Below, one piece after another: positions 34,199 through 42,387 of a stretch of 64,000 nucleotides of DNA (the stretch's first letter is position 1; every line of letters starts with the position of its first letter). Below the pieces are notes generated by a model, which worked only from the letters and a program-made list of their open reading frames with translations, was not told the DNA's origin and ran no database searches. The stretch lies in contig OY762962.1 in assembly GCA_963667195.1 (NCBI GenBank), positions 496,001 through 560,000 on the forward strand, read 5' to 3'. Made by a program: the position numbers and the translations under genes. Source of the stretch: UBA7703 sp963667195. GTDB lineage: Bacteria; Bacillota; Clostridia; Christensenellales; CAG-138.

Positions 34199-34663
34199 TT
34201 ACCAGTTGACTTTGACTTTGCAGATGATCTTTTTGACCGTTTCGCTGCCCGCGCGGTTGGCGGGGCAATGCGCGTCCTGTGGAAACAGCACGAGGAATTG
34301 CCCTTGTTGGAGCAGCACCGCTGTTTCGTCGCCCTCCGGCCGCGTCAGCAGCGCCTCGATCGACGCATCGTAAGGCTTGTCGATCTGCCGCAAGCGGTCG
34401 GTTGGCTTTACGTAGATCAACTCTTCGCCTTCCACCATATACATCACGTCGATGAAATCGCGATGCGCTTCCAACAGGCTCTCGCTTCCAAACTCCTTGG
34501 GCGAGTATGCGTTTTTGATGAAATAGAGCTTGTCCTGAATGATCTCCGTCTTGCCCGTGACATAGGGATCGAGCGAAACGGTTTGCAGCGCGTCAAACGC
34601 CGCGCGCAATCCTTCCGAAATCGGTGCGTACTGCGCCGCGTGCTCCAGTGTATCGAGAATCAT
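34199..34663 (-). CDS. YhcH/YjgK/YiaL family protein (DUF386)
   Basis: A 154-residue beta-sandwich protein. It matches the family with GEELIYVKPTDRLRQ, AHRDFIDVMYMVEGEE and FLVLFPQDAHCPANR. YhcH/NanQ members are reported anomerases or cupin-like proteins in sialic acid and other sugar clusters. In the window it lies 28 bases after the DapA/NanA-family aldolase, a pairing typical of sialic-acid-like catabolism. CGAAAGGAAACTTTGT precedes the ATG. Confidence 0.9.
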   Translation of the reverse strand: MILDTLEHAAQYAPISEGLRAAFDALQTVSLDPYVTGKTEIIQDKLYFIKNAYSPKEFGSESLLEAHRDFIDVMYMVEGEELIYVKPTDRLRQIDKPYDASIEALLTRPEGDETAVLLQQGQFLVLFPQDAHCPANRAGSETVKKIICKVKVNW

Positions 34664-34690
34664 ACAAAGTTTCCTTTCGAAAGCCCGCCG

Positions 34691-35569
34691 TTACAGCTCG
34701 CCCATCTGCTTGAGGTATGCCGTCACTTTTTCGTGATAAACGGCCTGTGGCAGGCTGTCGTAGTCCATATGGAACGAGCCTTCGTAGCCGAGGTCGTTCA
34801 TCGCATAGGTAAACGCGCCCAGTACGCTGCCGCTCTCAACAAACAGATCGCGCAGCCCCACAATCGCGTCGAGGCAGGTGGTCGCTTCGGCAAACCGATC
34901 TTCCGCAAGAAGCGCATACATCTTCTTCGCGGTCTTCGGTGTGCAGGCAAACATACCATCGAGGTTTTTGTTGATACCGTAGCGATACGCAACATCGAAC
35001 GTATCCAGATCGCTGTAGACAATGTCAAACGATTCCGGTTTTTCGGGGCTGTTGAGCAGCAGCCGCGCGGTCACTAGGTTGCCCGTCTTGATGCCGCGAA
35101 TGTTCGGGTGCTTCCAGAGCTTCATCACCGTCTCCGGCATGGTGCGCGTCTTTGTGACAACCGCGAGATCGTATAGATACACCGGAAACTTGCTATGATC
35201 TGCCAGCGCGGTATAAAACTTGACCACCTGAGACTGGTTCATGGCGTTATAATACGGAACCGTGGAGACTACGCCGTCGATACGCAGATCGTTCAGCGTG
35301 TCCACGCGATCCAGCACGCGGCTGATGCAGGTGTCCATCACGCCGACGAGAACAGGAGCCTGCCCTTTTGCCGCCTCCACGCCGCAGCGCGCGACGCCCG
35401 GGTAAACGCTGTTGCGAATATACGGCTCAATGCCCATCGAGCCCATCACGAGCAGGCCGGAAGCGCCCGCGTGAATCTGATCCGAAATCTGCTGACGAAA
35501 GCTCTCGCAAAGAAGGTTCCCCTTTTCGTCCAATGGCGTACCCAACGCCGGGAAAAAGCCCTGTTTCAT
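34691..35569 (-). CDS. DapA/NanA-family class I aldolase
   Basis: A 292-residue TIM barrel of the dihydrodipicolinate synthase / N-acetylneuraminate lyase family. The Schiff-base Lys is in RGIKTGN, the Tyr in VYLYDLA, and the GS motif is VMGSMGIEPY near residues 41-50. It would cleave or form a pyruvate-linked sugar acid. NanA has GSTGE where this has GSMGIE, so the substrate is probably not free sialic acid. The ATG at 35569 follows ACGGAGGAATTGAGAAA. It starts 4 bases after the FG-GAP gene, so expression is coupled. Confidence 0.9.
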   Translation of the reverse strand: MKQGFFPALGTPLDEKGNLLCESFRQQISDQIHAGASGLLVMGSMGIEPYIRNSVYPGVARCGVEAAKGQAPVLVGVMDTCISRVLDRVDTLNDLRIDGVVSTVPYYNAMNQSQVVKFYTALADHSKFPVYLYDLAVVTKTRTMPETVMKLWKHPNIRGIKTGNLVTARLLLNSPEKPESFDIVYSDLDTFDVAYRYGINKNLDGMFACTPKTAKKMYALLAEDRFAEATTCLDAIVGLRDLFVESGSVLGAFTYAMNDLGYEGSFHMDYDSLPQAVYHEKVTAYLKQMGEL

Positions 35570-35573
35570 TTTC

Positions 35574-38318
35574 TCAATTCCTCCGTTCATATGTGGCGCG
35601 AACCTGCTTGATTCGTGGTGTTCCGCACGCGCACTTTGCGCACAATGCGACTTGATATTGCACGACGCCGGAAAGCTTCCGCGCCGTAAGGTCTTCTCCC
35701 GCTTCCACCCGCTGCCAATCGCGGGTCAATAGCTCTGCTTCGCTGCTTGCCGCGCGGACGGAAAGCTCTACCCAGCTGGTCGAGGTGCACTCGCCTTCCC
35801 ACGTGATGCCCGTGAGCACCATTCCCTCCGGCAAACGTTTTCTCTCGGACGTATACCTCTCCCGATCCCCGCGATCGAGGATATTGCCAGGATCGACGGT
35901 CGTCATGCCGTGCGGGCCTACCGTCGGCAGAATCGTCTTGCGATCCTCCGATAGCCCGTCCGGGCCACCCCAGAAGATATAGGAATGTGAGCAGTGGTTG
36001 CCGTATTCCTTGTGGCAGGCGACGGCGAGGTCGGTGTATCCGTCCCCGTTGAAATCGCCGGACACGCAGCCGGAGCCCGAGTGGTTAAAGAGGTACTGCA
36101 CGTTCTTGATGCTGTATTCGCCGTGGTCGCCTTTGTACAGGTAAGACAGCAAGTCCCTCGTTCTGCCGTTGTTATAGGATGTCGCGTAAATATCGAGGCT
36201 TCCGTTGCCGTTATAGTCGCCGACCGTGACGGCGTTTGCGCAGGAGACGGGCAGCTGCATTCTGCGGTTTTCCCGATAGCCGTCCGGCCCACCCCAGTAG
36301 ACGGTCACGTAGGATTCGTACTTCACGTTTTTCTTTGTAGACTGGTGGCTCGCAAGGATCAAATCCGGCCAGCCGTTTCCGTTGAGATCGGCAACGTTTG
36401 CCGAGGAAACACCGTCGGTGAGCAGCGTGGTCATTCGCTTCTTCGAGAACCCGTCCGGCCCACCCCAGAGGATGAAGCAGCGCGGACCCGTGATCTCGGA
36501 GATCAGCAAATCCGGCCAGCCGTCACAATTGAAGTCCGCGGAGAGCATCCAGCGCACCTGACCGAACTCCGTGGTCACCGCGCGCTCTTCCGGCGGAACG
36601 CTCATGTAGACGTCCTGTCCCTCGCCATACTTCTCCGGTCGATAGGTGCCGTCGTCCGGCCCAAGCACAACGCGCGAAACGTTCTCCGGCGAGTAGCCTT
36701 TCTCGCTGCCGTGATAGATCAGGATTTCGCGATTGCAAAATCCACCGAACGCGATATCCAGATAGCCGGATCTGCGAAAATCGCCAATCGCGGAGCCGGA
36801 ACAGTGCAGCGTAGGAAAGACGACTTTCTTCTCTTCGCTGAAGCCTGCTTTATCGTGCTGATAGAGATAACAGCCGTCGTCCAGGTGCAGCGCGTCTTCA
36901 AAGCAGTTGCAGACCAGCACGTCCACCTTTCCCGTGTCAAAAAAGTCGCACATAGCTCCATCCACCGCGGAATGAGCGGGAAACTCCAGCCGTCTCTCCG
37001 GCAGATAGCCGTCTTTGCCGCCCTGATAGACGAACACATGCTCGGCGCCCTGCGCGCGGTTGAGCTCGTGATTGAGGGAAACGATCGTGTCACGCGTTTT
37101 GCTTCCGTCCGGCCTTCCGGCAAGGATGCGCGTGCAGTCTCCAGCGGGAATGGAAAACACCTGTTTCGCAGTTCCGTCCGGCGCAAAGCGGAATGCGGGC
37201 GAGAGCGTCTCGCGCTCAATCCGTTCTCCGCTGCGGCAGACGATCAGCGTCTTTCCATCCAGATCGGCACAGGTTACGTTGATTGCCCCTTTGACAGGCA
37301 GGCGCGAGACCCGCTGCTCCGAAAAACCGTCTTCCCCGCCAAGATACACCCGGCAGTCCTGCTCCAAATCGCGATCCAGAAAAACCGCAATCGCCAAATC
37401 ATCATATCCGTTGCCGGTAAAGTCCGCCGCCGTGACTGCCGCCGCATTGGGACAGTTCAGCGAGAACGCACGGGAGAGCTTTCGTTCCGCCGAGCAGGTG
37501 TAAAACACGGCTTCGTCCTTTTCGCGACTGAAGAGATACTGCTTCTGATCGATAGTAACAATACAGGGCCGCCATTGCACATAGGCATGAATCTGACCAG
37601 CCGTCGTGCTGCCTTCGCCTTCCTTGACGGCAACCGCCGCCTGATTGAGCCATACGATATTCGAGAGTTCAAAGCCCGTTGCGCTGCCAAACAGAACGCC
37701 GGTTTTGCCTTCAACGTCCTTAAAATACAGGTCGCAGAAACCGTCGACATCCAAATCCGCGGCGACAATCACCTTTGCGTTCAACGGATAGTCCGTAAAG
37801 CTCGCGGGACAGAACCCGCGCTCCTCCTGCTCAAACACCCGCAGTTTCTCGTTGGAAAGAAACGCAATGTCCTTGCGCCCGTTGCCGTTGAAATCCCCGA
37901 CCGCAACGCCTACGCTCGACGGCGCGGGCAGTTCCATGCGATAACGTTCTGTGAGCCCTTCGGGACTCCCGAAATAGAGAAACGCCGTCACGTCCGAATG
38001 CGTTCCGTCGTGCTGGCAGGCGACGACCAGATCGTCGTACCCGCTGCCGGACAAATCCGCAAACACGCCGTCATACGTGCCGCCGGAGGGCAGCTCCCGA
38101 TGATCGGTGCTCTGCGGCAGCTGCTCAAACACATACAGCGGTGGGCGCTCATACATGCTTTGGCTGCAAGCAAACAGCAGATCCGCAAAGCCGTCTCCAT
38201 TGATATCGTAGTGAAAAATTCGCTGTAGAATGCCTTTCTTCGAAACATAGAGATTCTGCCCGCCGTTCTCCATGGTTCCTCTTGAAAAGCCTTCAAATCC
38301 TTCTGTGATCCAATCCAT
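35574..38318 (-). CDS. 914-residue FG-GAP/VCBS repeat protein without signal peptide
   Basis: The protein is built almost wholly of FG-GAP-type repeats, seen as DINGDGFADLLFA, DLDVDGFCDLYF, DFTGNGYDDLAIA, DFNCDGWPDLLIS, DLNGNGWPDLILA, DYNGNGSLDIYA and DFNGDGYTDLAVA. It should fold into two or more seven-bladed propellers with a Ca-binding DxNxDG loop in most blades. It begins MDWITEGFEGFSRG, with no signal peptide or lipobox, so it appears cytosolic, which is odd for such proteins. Residues 800-914 form a separate, less repetitive C-terminal end. It is inside the operon between the ABC transporter and the aldolase. It might bind or cleave the imported glycan; I see no catalytic signature. Confidence 0.85.
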   Translation of the reverse strand: MDWITEGFEGFSRGTMENGGQNLYVSKKGILQRIFHYDINGDGFADLLFACSQSMYERPPLYVFEQLPQSTDHRELPSGGTYDGVFADLSGSGYDDLVVACQHDGTHSDVTAFLYFGSPEGLTERYRMELPAPSSVGVAVGDFNGNGRKDIAFLSNEKLRVFEQEERGFCPASFTDYPLNAKVIVAADLDVDGFCDLYFKDVEGKTGVLFGSATGFELSNIVWLNQAAVAVKEGEGSTTAGQIHAYVQWRPCIVTIDQKQYLFSREKDEAVFYTCSAERKLSRAFSLNCPNAAAVTAADFTGNGYDDLAIAVFLDRDLEQDCRVYLGGEDGFSEQRVSRLPVKGAINVTCADLDGKTLIVCRSGERIERETLSPAFRFAPDGTAKQVFSIPAGDCTRILAGRPDGSKTRDTIVSLNHELNRAQGAEHVFVYQGGKDGYLPERRLEFPAHSAVDGAMCDFFDTGKVDVLVCNCFEDALHLDDGCYLYQHDKAGFSEEKKVVFPTLHCSGSAIGDFRRSGYLDIAFGGFCNREILIYHGSEKGYSPENVSRVVLGPDDGTYRPEKYGEGQDVYMSVPPEERAVTTEFGQVRWMLSADFNCDGWPDLLISEITGPRCFILWGGPDGFSKKRMTTLLTDGVSSANVADLNGNGWPDLILASHQSTKKNVKYESYVTVYWGGPDGYRENRRMQLPVSCANAVTVGDYNGNGSLDIYATSYNNGRTRDLLSYLYKGDHGEYSIKNVQYLFNHSGSGCVSGDFNGDGYTDLAVACHKEYGNHCSHSYIFWGGPDGLSEDRKTILPTVGPHGMTTVDPGNILDRGDRERYTSERKRLPEGMVLTGITWEGECTSTSWVELSVRAASSEAELLTRDWQRVEAGEDLTARKLSGVVQYQVALCAKCACGTPRIKQVRATYERRN

Positions 38319-38362
38319 CGATATACCCTTCGTTCACCTCAATCAGGCAAACCCGCCTGAGC

Positions 38363-39418
38363 TCACTCTTTTGCTTCATCCGCGCAGGAGCACAGAAACG
38401 TTTGGTCGCAGCTGCAATCCGCGTAATGGCAGGCGACAAAGTGGTTAGGTTTGCCCTGCATCGGCAGCAGCTGCGGTTCTTTCTCGGCGCAGAGCGGCGT
38501 CGCTTTCGGGCAGCGCGGGTGAAAACGACATCCCGAAGGCGGGTTGACCGGAGACGGTACATCGCCTTTGAGGATGATGCGGTTCTTCTTGGCGCCGATG
38601 ATCGGAATTGGCACGGCGGAGAGCAGCGCCTCGGTGTAGGGATGCGCCTTGCAGTCGCATAGCTCGTCCGCGGAGGCCAGTTCCATCACCTTGCCCAGAT
38701 ACATGACCGCAATCCGGTCGGACATATACTGCACCACCGACAGATCATGCGCGATAAAGAGGTACGTCAGGTCGTATTGCTTTTGCAGTTCACGCATGAG
38801 GTTCATGATCTGCGCCTGAATTGAAACATCCAGCGCAGAGACCGGCTCGTCGCAAACGATGACCTCCGGGCCCATGGCAAGCGCTTTTGCAATGCAGATT
38901 CTTTGCCGCTGTCCGCCGGAAAACTCGTGCGGAAAGCGATACATATAATTCGGTTGGAGATTGACTGTCTCGAGCATGTGCGCGATCTTCTCCCGGCGCT
39001 GCGCCTTGTTGCCAAGGCCGTGGATGCGCATCGGCTCGTCGAACGCGTTATAGATGTTGATGCTGGGGTTGAGAGAGGCGTACGGGTCTTGAAACACCAT
39101 CTGCACGCGGCGGCGCGCAGAGAAGCTCTCCGCCTTGTTCAGCGTCAGCAGGTCTTTCATCTGCCCGTCTTCCTGCCGCAGCAGAATCTTTCCGCCCGTC
39201 GGCTGATGCAGGCGCACAACGCACTTGCCCAGCGTCGTTTTTCCGCAGCCAGACTCGCCGACGATACCGAGCGTCTCGCCCTTGTACACATCGAGCGAAA
39301 CATCGTCCACCGCCTTGACGTAGCCTACGATCTTCTTAAACGTTCCGGCGGTCACAGGGTAGTATTTTTGCAGGTTTTGCAGGCTCAAAAGCGGGTTCGC
39401 GTTCTTTGTCTCAATCAT
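38363..39418 (-). CDS. oppF: oligopeptide/glycan ABC transporter ATP-binding protein (OppF type)
   Basis: A 351-residue ATPase. Walker A is GESGCGKTTLG, the signature is LSGGQ-like FSGGQRQRICIAKALA, Walker B is EVIVCDEPVSALDVS, and His is in FIAHDLS. The C-terminal Cys cluster PPSGCRFHPRCPKATPLC marks the Opp/Dpp family. It powers import with OppD. The ATG at 39418 overlaps the oppD stop (ATGATTGA), giving coupling, and an upstream ATG lies inside oppD. Substrates of this family include peptides, nickel and glycans, and here an amino-sugar glycan is inferred from the operon. Confidence 0.94.
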   Translation of the reverse strand: MIETKNANPLLSLQNLQKYYPVTAGTFKKIVGYVKAVDDVSLDVYKGETLGIVGESGCGKTTLGKCVVRLHQPTGGKILLRQEDGQMKDLLTLNKAESFSARRRVQMVFQDPYASLNPSINIYNAFDEPMRIHGLGNKAQRREKIAHMLETVNLQPNYMYRFPHEFSGGQRQRICIAKALAMGPEVIVCDEPVSALDVSIQAQIMNLMRELQKQYDLTYLFIAHDLSVVQYMSDRIAVMYLGKVMELASADELCDCKAHPYTEALLSAVPIPIIGAKKNRIILKGDVPSPVNPPSGCRFHPRCPKATPLCAEKEPQLLPMQGKPNHFVACHYADCSCDQTFLCSCADEAKE

Positions 39419-40421
39419 TTGCTTCACCCTCCTTTGCATACAGGAAGCAGCGCACACAGTGCCCGTCCGGCAGGATGCGATCCTGCGGCAGCGCGCTCAG
39501 GCATTGCTCCGAGCAGTGATCGCAGCGCTCGGCAAACTCACAGTGATGAAACTCGATCGAAGCATCCGGCGTGGAGCCCTTGATGGACTCTAATTTCTTA
39601 TCTTTGCCGATGCCAAGTACGGGAACGGAGCGCATCAGCGCGCGCGTATACGGATGCAGTGGAGAATTAAATACCTGCTCCAGGGTGCCGTATTCCACTA
39701 CGCGTCCCATGTACATAACCGCGACGTCGTCGCAGGCCTCCGCTACGATGCCCATGTTGTGCGTAATGAGGATGACGGAGGTGCCGTGATCCTGCTGAAC
39801 GCGCTTCATCAGCTCCAATATCTGTGCCTGAATCGTCACATCCAGCGCGGTGGTGGGTTCGTCCGCAATCAAGATGCCGGGGTTACAGATCATCGCAATC
39901 CCGATCATGACGCGCTGACGCATACCGCCGGAAAACTGATGCGGATATTCGTCGTATCTTTGCTCCGGAATCGGGATTCCGAGGTCTTTGAGCATTTCGA
40001 TGACGCGCGCGCGGGCGGCCTTTTTCGAGAGGCGCTCGTGCTGCAACAGGTTCTCCGAAATCTGGCGTCCGATGGTATAGACGGGATTCAGCGCCGACAT
40101 CGGGTCTTGAAAAATCATGGAGATATCCGCGCCGCGAATACCGCGAATCGTCCTGCTGTTTCGCTTGCAAGCGGCAATCTCGACCGGCTTTTCCCCGCCG
40201 AAATATTCGATCGTACCGTTTGTGATCCTGCCGGCCTTTGGCAAGAGCTGCATGATCGCGCGCGCGGTGACGCTCTTGCCGCAGCCGCTTTCACCGACGA
40301 TGCCGAGCGTTTTTCCGCGCTTGAGCGTAAAGCTAACGTCGTTGACCGCGTGCACCATACGGCGGCCTACTTTTATTTTTACTTGCAGGTGCTTGACCCG
40401 CAAAATCTGATCGTGATTCAT
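39411..40421 (-). CDS. oppD: oligopeptide/glycan ABC transporter ATP-binding protein (OppD type)
   Basis: A 336-residue ATPase: Walker A GESGCGKSVTA, signature FSGGMRQRVMIGIAM, Walker B GILIADEPTTALDVT, and H-loop ITHNMG. The Cys-containing C-terminus (HHCEFAERCDHCSEQC) is an Opp/Dpp trait that can hold an iron-sulfur cluster in some members. Pairs with OppF. AAGGAGGAGCGCAGA precedes the ATG. Confidence 0.94.
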   Translation of the reverse strand: MNHDQILRVKHLQVKIKVGRRMVHAVNDVSFTLKRGKTLGIVGESGCGKSVTARAIMQLLPKAGRITNGTIEYFGGEKPVEIAACKRNSRTIRGIRGADISMIFQDPMSALNPVYTIGRQISENLLQHERLSKKAARARVIEMLKDLGIPIPEQRYDEYPHQFSGGMRQRVMIGIAMICNPGILIADEPTTALDVTIQAQILELMKRVQQDHGTSVILITHNMGIVAEACDDVAVMYMGRVVEYGTLEQVFNSPLHPYTRALMRSVPVLGIGKDKKLESIKGSTPDASIEFHHCEFAERCDHCSEQCLSALPQDRILPDGHCVRCFLYAKEGEAND

Positions 40422-40439
40422 TCTGCGCTCCTCCTTCCG

Positions 40440-41321
40440 TTATGTCGGATCCAGAACGTCCCGGAGTCCGTCGCCGAAGAAGTTGACGCCAAGGACAAAC
40501 AAGCAGATGCATACGCCGGGCGCAATCCACATCAACGGATAGTTTTGAATGACATTCATGTTTCTCGCCGCGTTGATGATGTTGCCCCAGGTCGGAATGC
40601 TGGTCGGCACACCCATATTCAGAAAGCTCAGAGCGGATTCCTGCAGTAGGAAGCCCGCGGTCGCAAGCGTGATATTCACCACGATCGGGCCTGTCGTGTT
40701 TGGTAGCATATGCCGGAACATGATCGAAGCTCCGCTGATGCCGTTTGCGCGGCAGCTTTCGACAAACGTCTCCTCTTTGAGCGAGAGAATCCTGCTGCGC
40801 ACAATGCGGCAGACGCTGGCCCAGCCGGTGACCGTAAATATGATGATCAGGTTCTTCAGGCTCTGACCCACGAAGCCAACCAAGATCAAAACCAGCAGAA
40901 TCTGCGGAAATACCATGAATATTTCGGAGATATAGACGATGACGCTGTCCACCTTGCCGCCAAAATACCCCGCAATGCAGCCGAGAATGCTGCCCACGAG
41001 CGCCGCGCAGATCGCGCCGACCATGCCGACGAAGATGGAAACCCTGCCGCCGTAAAGCAGTCTTGTGAGTAGATCGCGTCCCAGCTGATCCGTGCCCAGC
41101 CAGTGTTCCGCGGAACTCGGCAGATAGCGGTTCGCCGGATCGACCGTCGTCGGCGAATACGGCGAAATCAGCGGCGCAAATACCGCGGAGAGTATCATGA
41201 TCAATATGATGGAAAGCCCGAGAACCGCCACTTTATTGGTAAAAAACTTATACAGGTTCCGTTTTGCCAGGCTTGATTTTTTGGCTCTCGGACGGGTTGA
41301 CTGTCTGTTTTGTTTCATCAT
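40440..41321 (-). CDS. oppC: ABC transporter permease (OppC type)
   Basis: A 293-residue inner-membrane permease with an N-terminal OppC tail (LYKFFTNKVAVLGLSIILIM, SPYSPTTVDPANRYLPSSAE, HWLGTDQLGRD) and five further helices. The EAA loop is ESCRANGISGASIMFRHMLP, which docks onto the ATPases. It works with OppB. CTGACAGGAGGTATGGG precedes the ATG. Confidence 0.94.
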   Translation of the reverse strand: MMKQNRQSTRPRAKKSSLAKRNLYKFFTNKVAVLGLSIILIMILSAVFAPLISPYSPTTVDPANRYLPSSAEHWLGTDQLGRDLLTRLLYGGRVSIFVGMVGAICAALVGSILGCIAGYFGGKVDSVIVYISEIFMVFPQILLVLILVGFVGQSLKNLIIIFTVTGWASVCRIVRSRILSLKEETFVESCRANGISGASIMFRHMLPNTTGPIVVNITLATAGFLLQESALSFLNMGVPTSIPTWGNIINAARNMNVIQNYPLMWIAPGVCICLFVLGVNFFGDGLRDVLDPT

Positions 41322-41334
41322 CCCATACCTCCTG

Positions 41335-42294
41335 TCAGCTCAGCCTGATCCGCGGATCGAGCATTGCCGTGATCAAATCCGCCAATACGCTGGAGAGCAG
41401 CACGACGATCGCAATGATAAACGTGGAGATCATCACGACGGGCATGTCTCCGCCGGAGATGGCGGAAAGCAGCATATTGCCCATGCCGGGGTAGTTAAAC
41501 ACGCTCTCGATGACCACTGTTCCGCCGACCAGCATCGGCAGACGAAAAACGATGGTGACGATGACCGGGATGATCGCGTTGCGGAAACCGTGACGGAAAT
41601 TGACCTTGTTTTCGGATAAGCCCTTGCTGCGCGCGGTGGTGATATAGTCCTTATTGAGCACGTCCAGCATGGAGCCTCGCGTATAGCGCATAATCGTTGC
41701 GATATACGCGGTTCCAAGGCAGAGCACCGGTAGCACGAGATACTGTATCCGGTCGAAAAATGCTTCCTTGCCCGGCGCCATGCGACCGCCGGTTGGAAAC
41801 CACTTGAGTTGGATGGCAAAGAGTACGATCACCACCATGCCGAGAAAGAATTCCGGCACGGAGACGCCGAGCATGCCAAAGGTCGTACAAAGATAGTCAA
41901 ACGGGGTGTTCTGCTTGACCGCGGAGAAGTAGCCGAGGATCAGCCCCAGCACCGTGGCAACCAGAAGGCCGAGGCCAACCAGCTCTAGCGTCGCGGGCAA
42001 GCGCGCCGCCAACATCACGGAGATGTTGCTGCCGGAGACGATGCTGTAACCAAGATCGCCTTGCAGCATCTTGCCGAGCCACCGAAAATACTGAATCGGC
42101 AGAGGCGCGTTCAACCCTAAGCTTTCACGCAGCGAATCCAGCTGTTCCGGCGTCATCTGTGCATAGATATCGGGCGGAACCGTTCTTGTGATCGCATCAC
42201 CGGGCAAAAGCTGTAGCCCTAGAAAAATAATTGCGGAAATGACCAGCAGCTTTGGCAAGAGCGAAAGCATCCGTTTTCCAAAGTATTTGAGCAC
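41335..42294 (-). CDS. oppB: ABC transporter permease (OppB type)
   Basis: A permease of about 319 residues with six helices, an extended periplasmic loop after helix 1 (PPDIYAQMTPEQLDSLRESLG) and the EAA loop near ARSKGLSENKVNFRHGFRNA. The upstream AGGGGG abuts the ATG at 42300, so I prefer the GTG at 42294 (third codon), which has normal spacing; both are in frame. The C-terminus LADLITAMLDPRIRLS is typical of OppB. It is separated from oppA by a long hairpin. Confidence 0.92.
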   Translation of the reverse strand: MLKYFGKRMLSLLPKLLVISAIIFLGLQLLPGDAITRTVPPDIYAQMTPEQLDSLRESLGLNAPLPIQYFRWLGKMLQGDLGYSIVSGSNISVMLAARLPATLELVGLGLLVATVLGLILGYFSAVKQNTPFDYLCTTFGMLGVSVPEFFLGMVVIVLFAIQLKWFPTGGRMAPGKEAFFDRIQYLVLPVLCLGTAYIATIMRYTRGSMLDVLNKDYITTARSKGLSENKVNFRHGFRNAIIPVIVTIVFRLPMLVGGTVVIESVFNYPGMGNMLLSAISGGDMPVVMISTFIIAIVVLLSSVLADLITAMLDPRIRLS

Positions 42295-42304
42295 GCGCAT
42301 CCCC

Positions 42305-42369
42305 CTAACATCAGTTCAGTATGATGGCGGGCCCGGTACACTCACCAGCGCCCGCCATCATCATGTTAG
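42305..42369 (-). promoter_or_regulatory. intergenic hairpin between oppA and oppB
   Basis: Arms CTAACAT and ATGATGGCGGG pair with CCCGCCATCAT and ATGTTAG across about 19 bases. The structure follows the oppA stop and precedes oppB. Such stems commonly protect the binding-protein mRNA end so that it is made in excess over the permeases; that role is inferred here. Confidence 0.65.
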
Positions 42370-42387
42370 TTCCCTATCTGTTTAAAA

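Noticed and set aside
35994..38228. 744-codon plus-strand frame opposite the FG-GAP gene
   Set aside because: Repeated codon patterns of the propeller repeats create the open antisense frame. No domain, no start site.
39654..40649. 331-codon plus-strand frame opposite oppD and oppC
   Set aside because: Antisense shadow; both opp genes are complete with RBS and Walker or EAA motifs.
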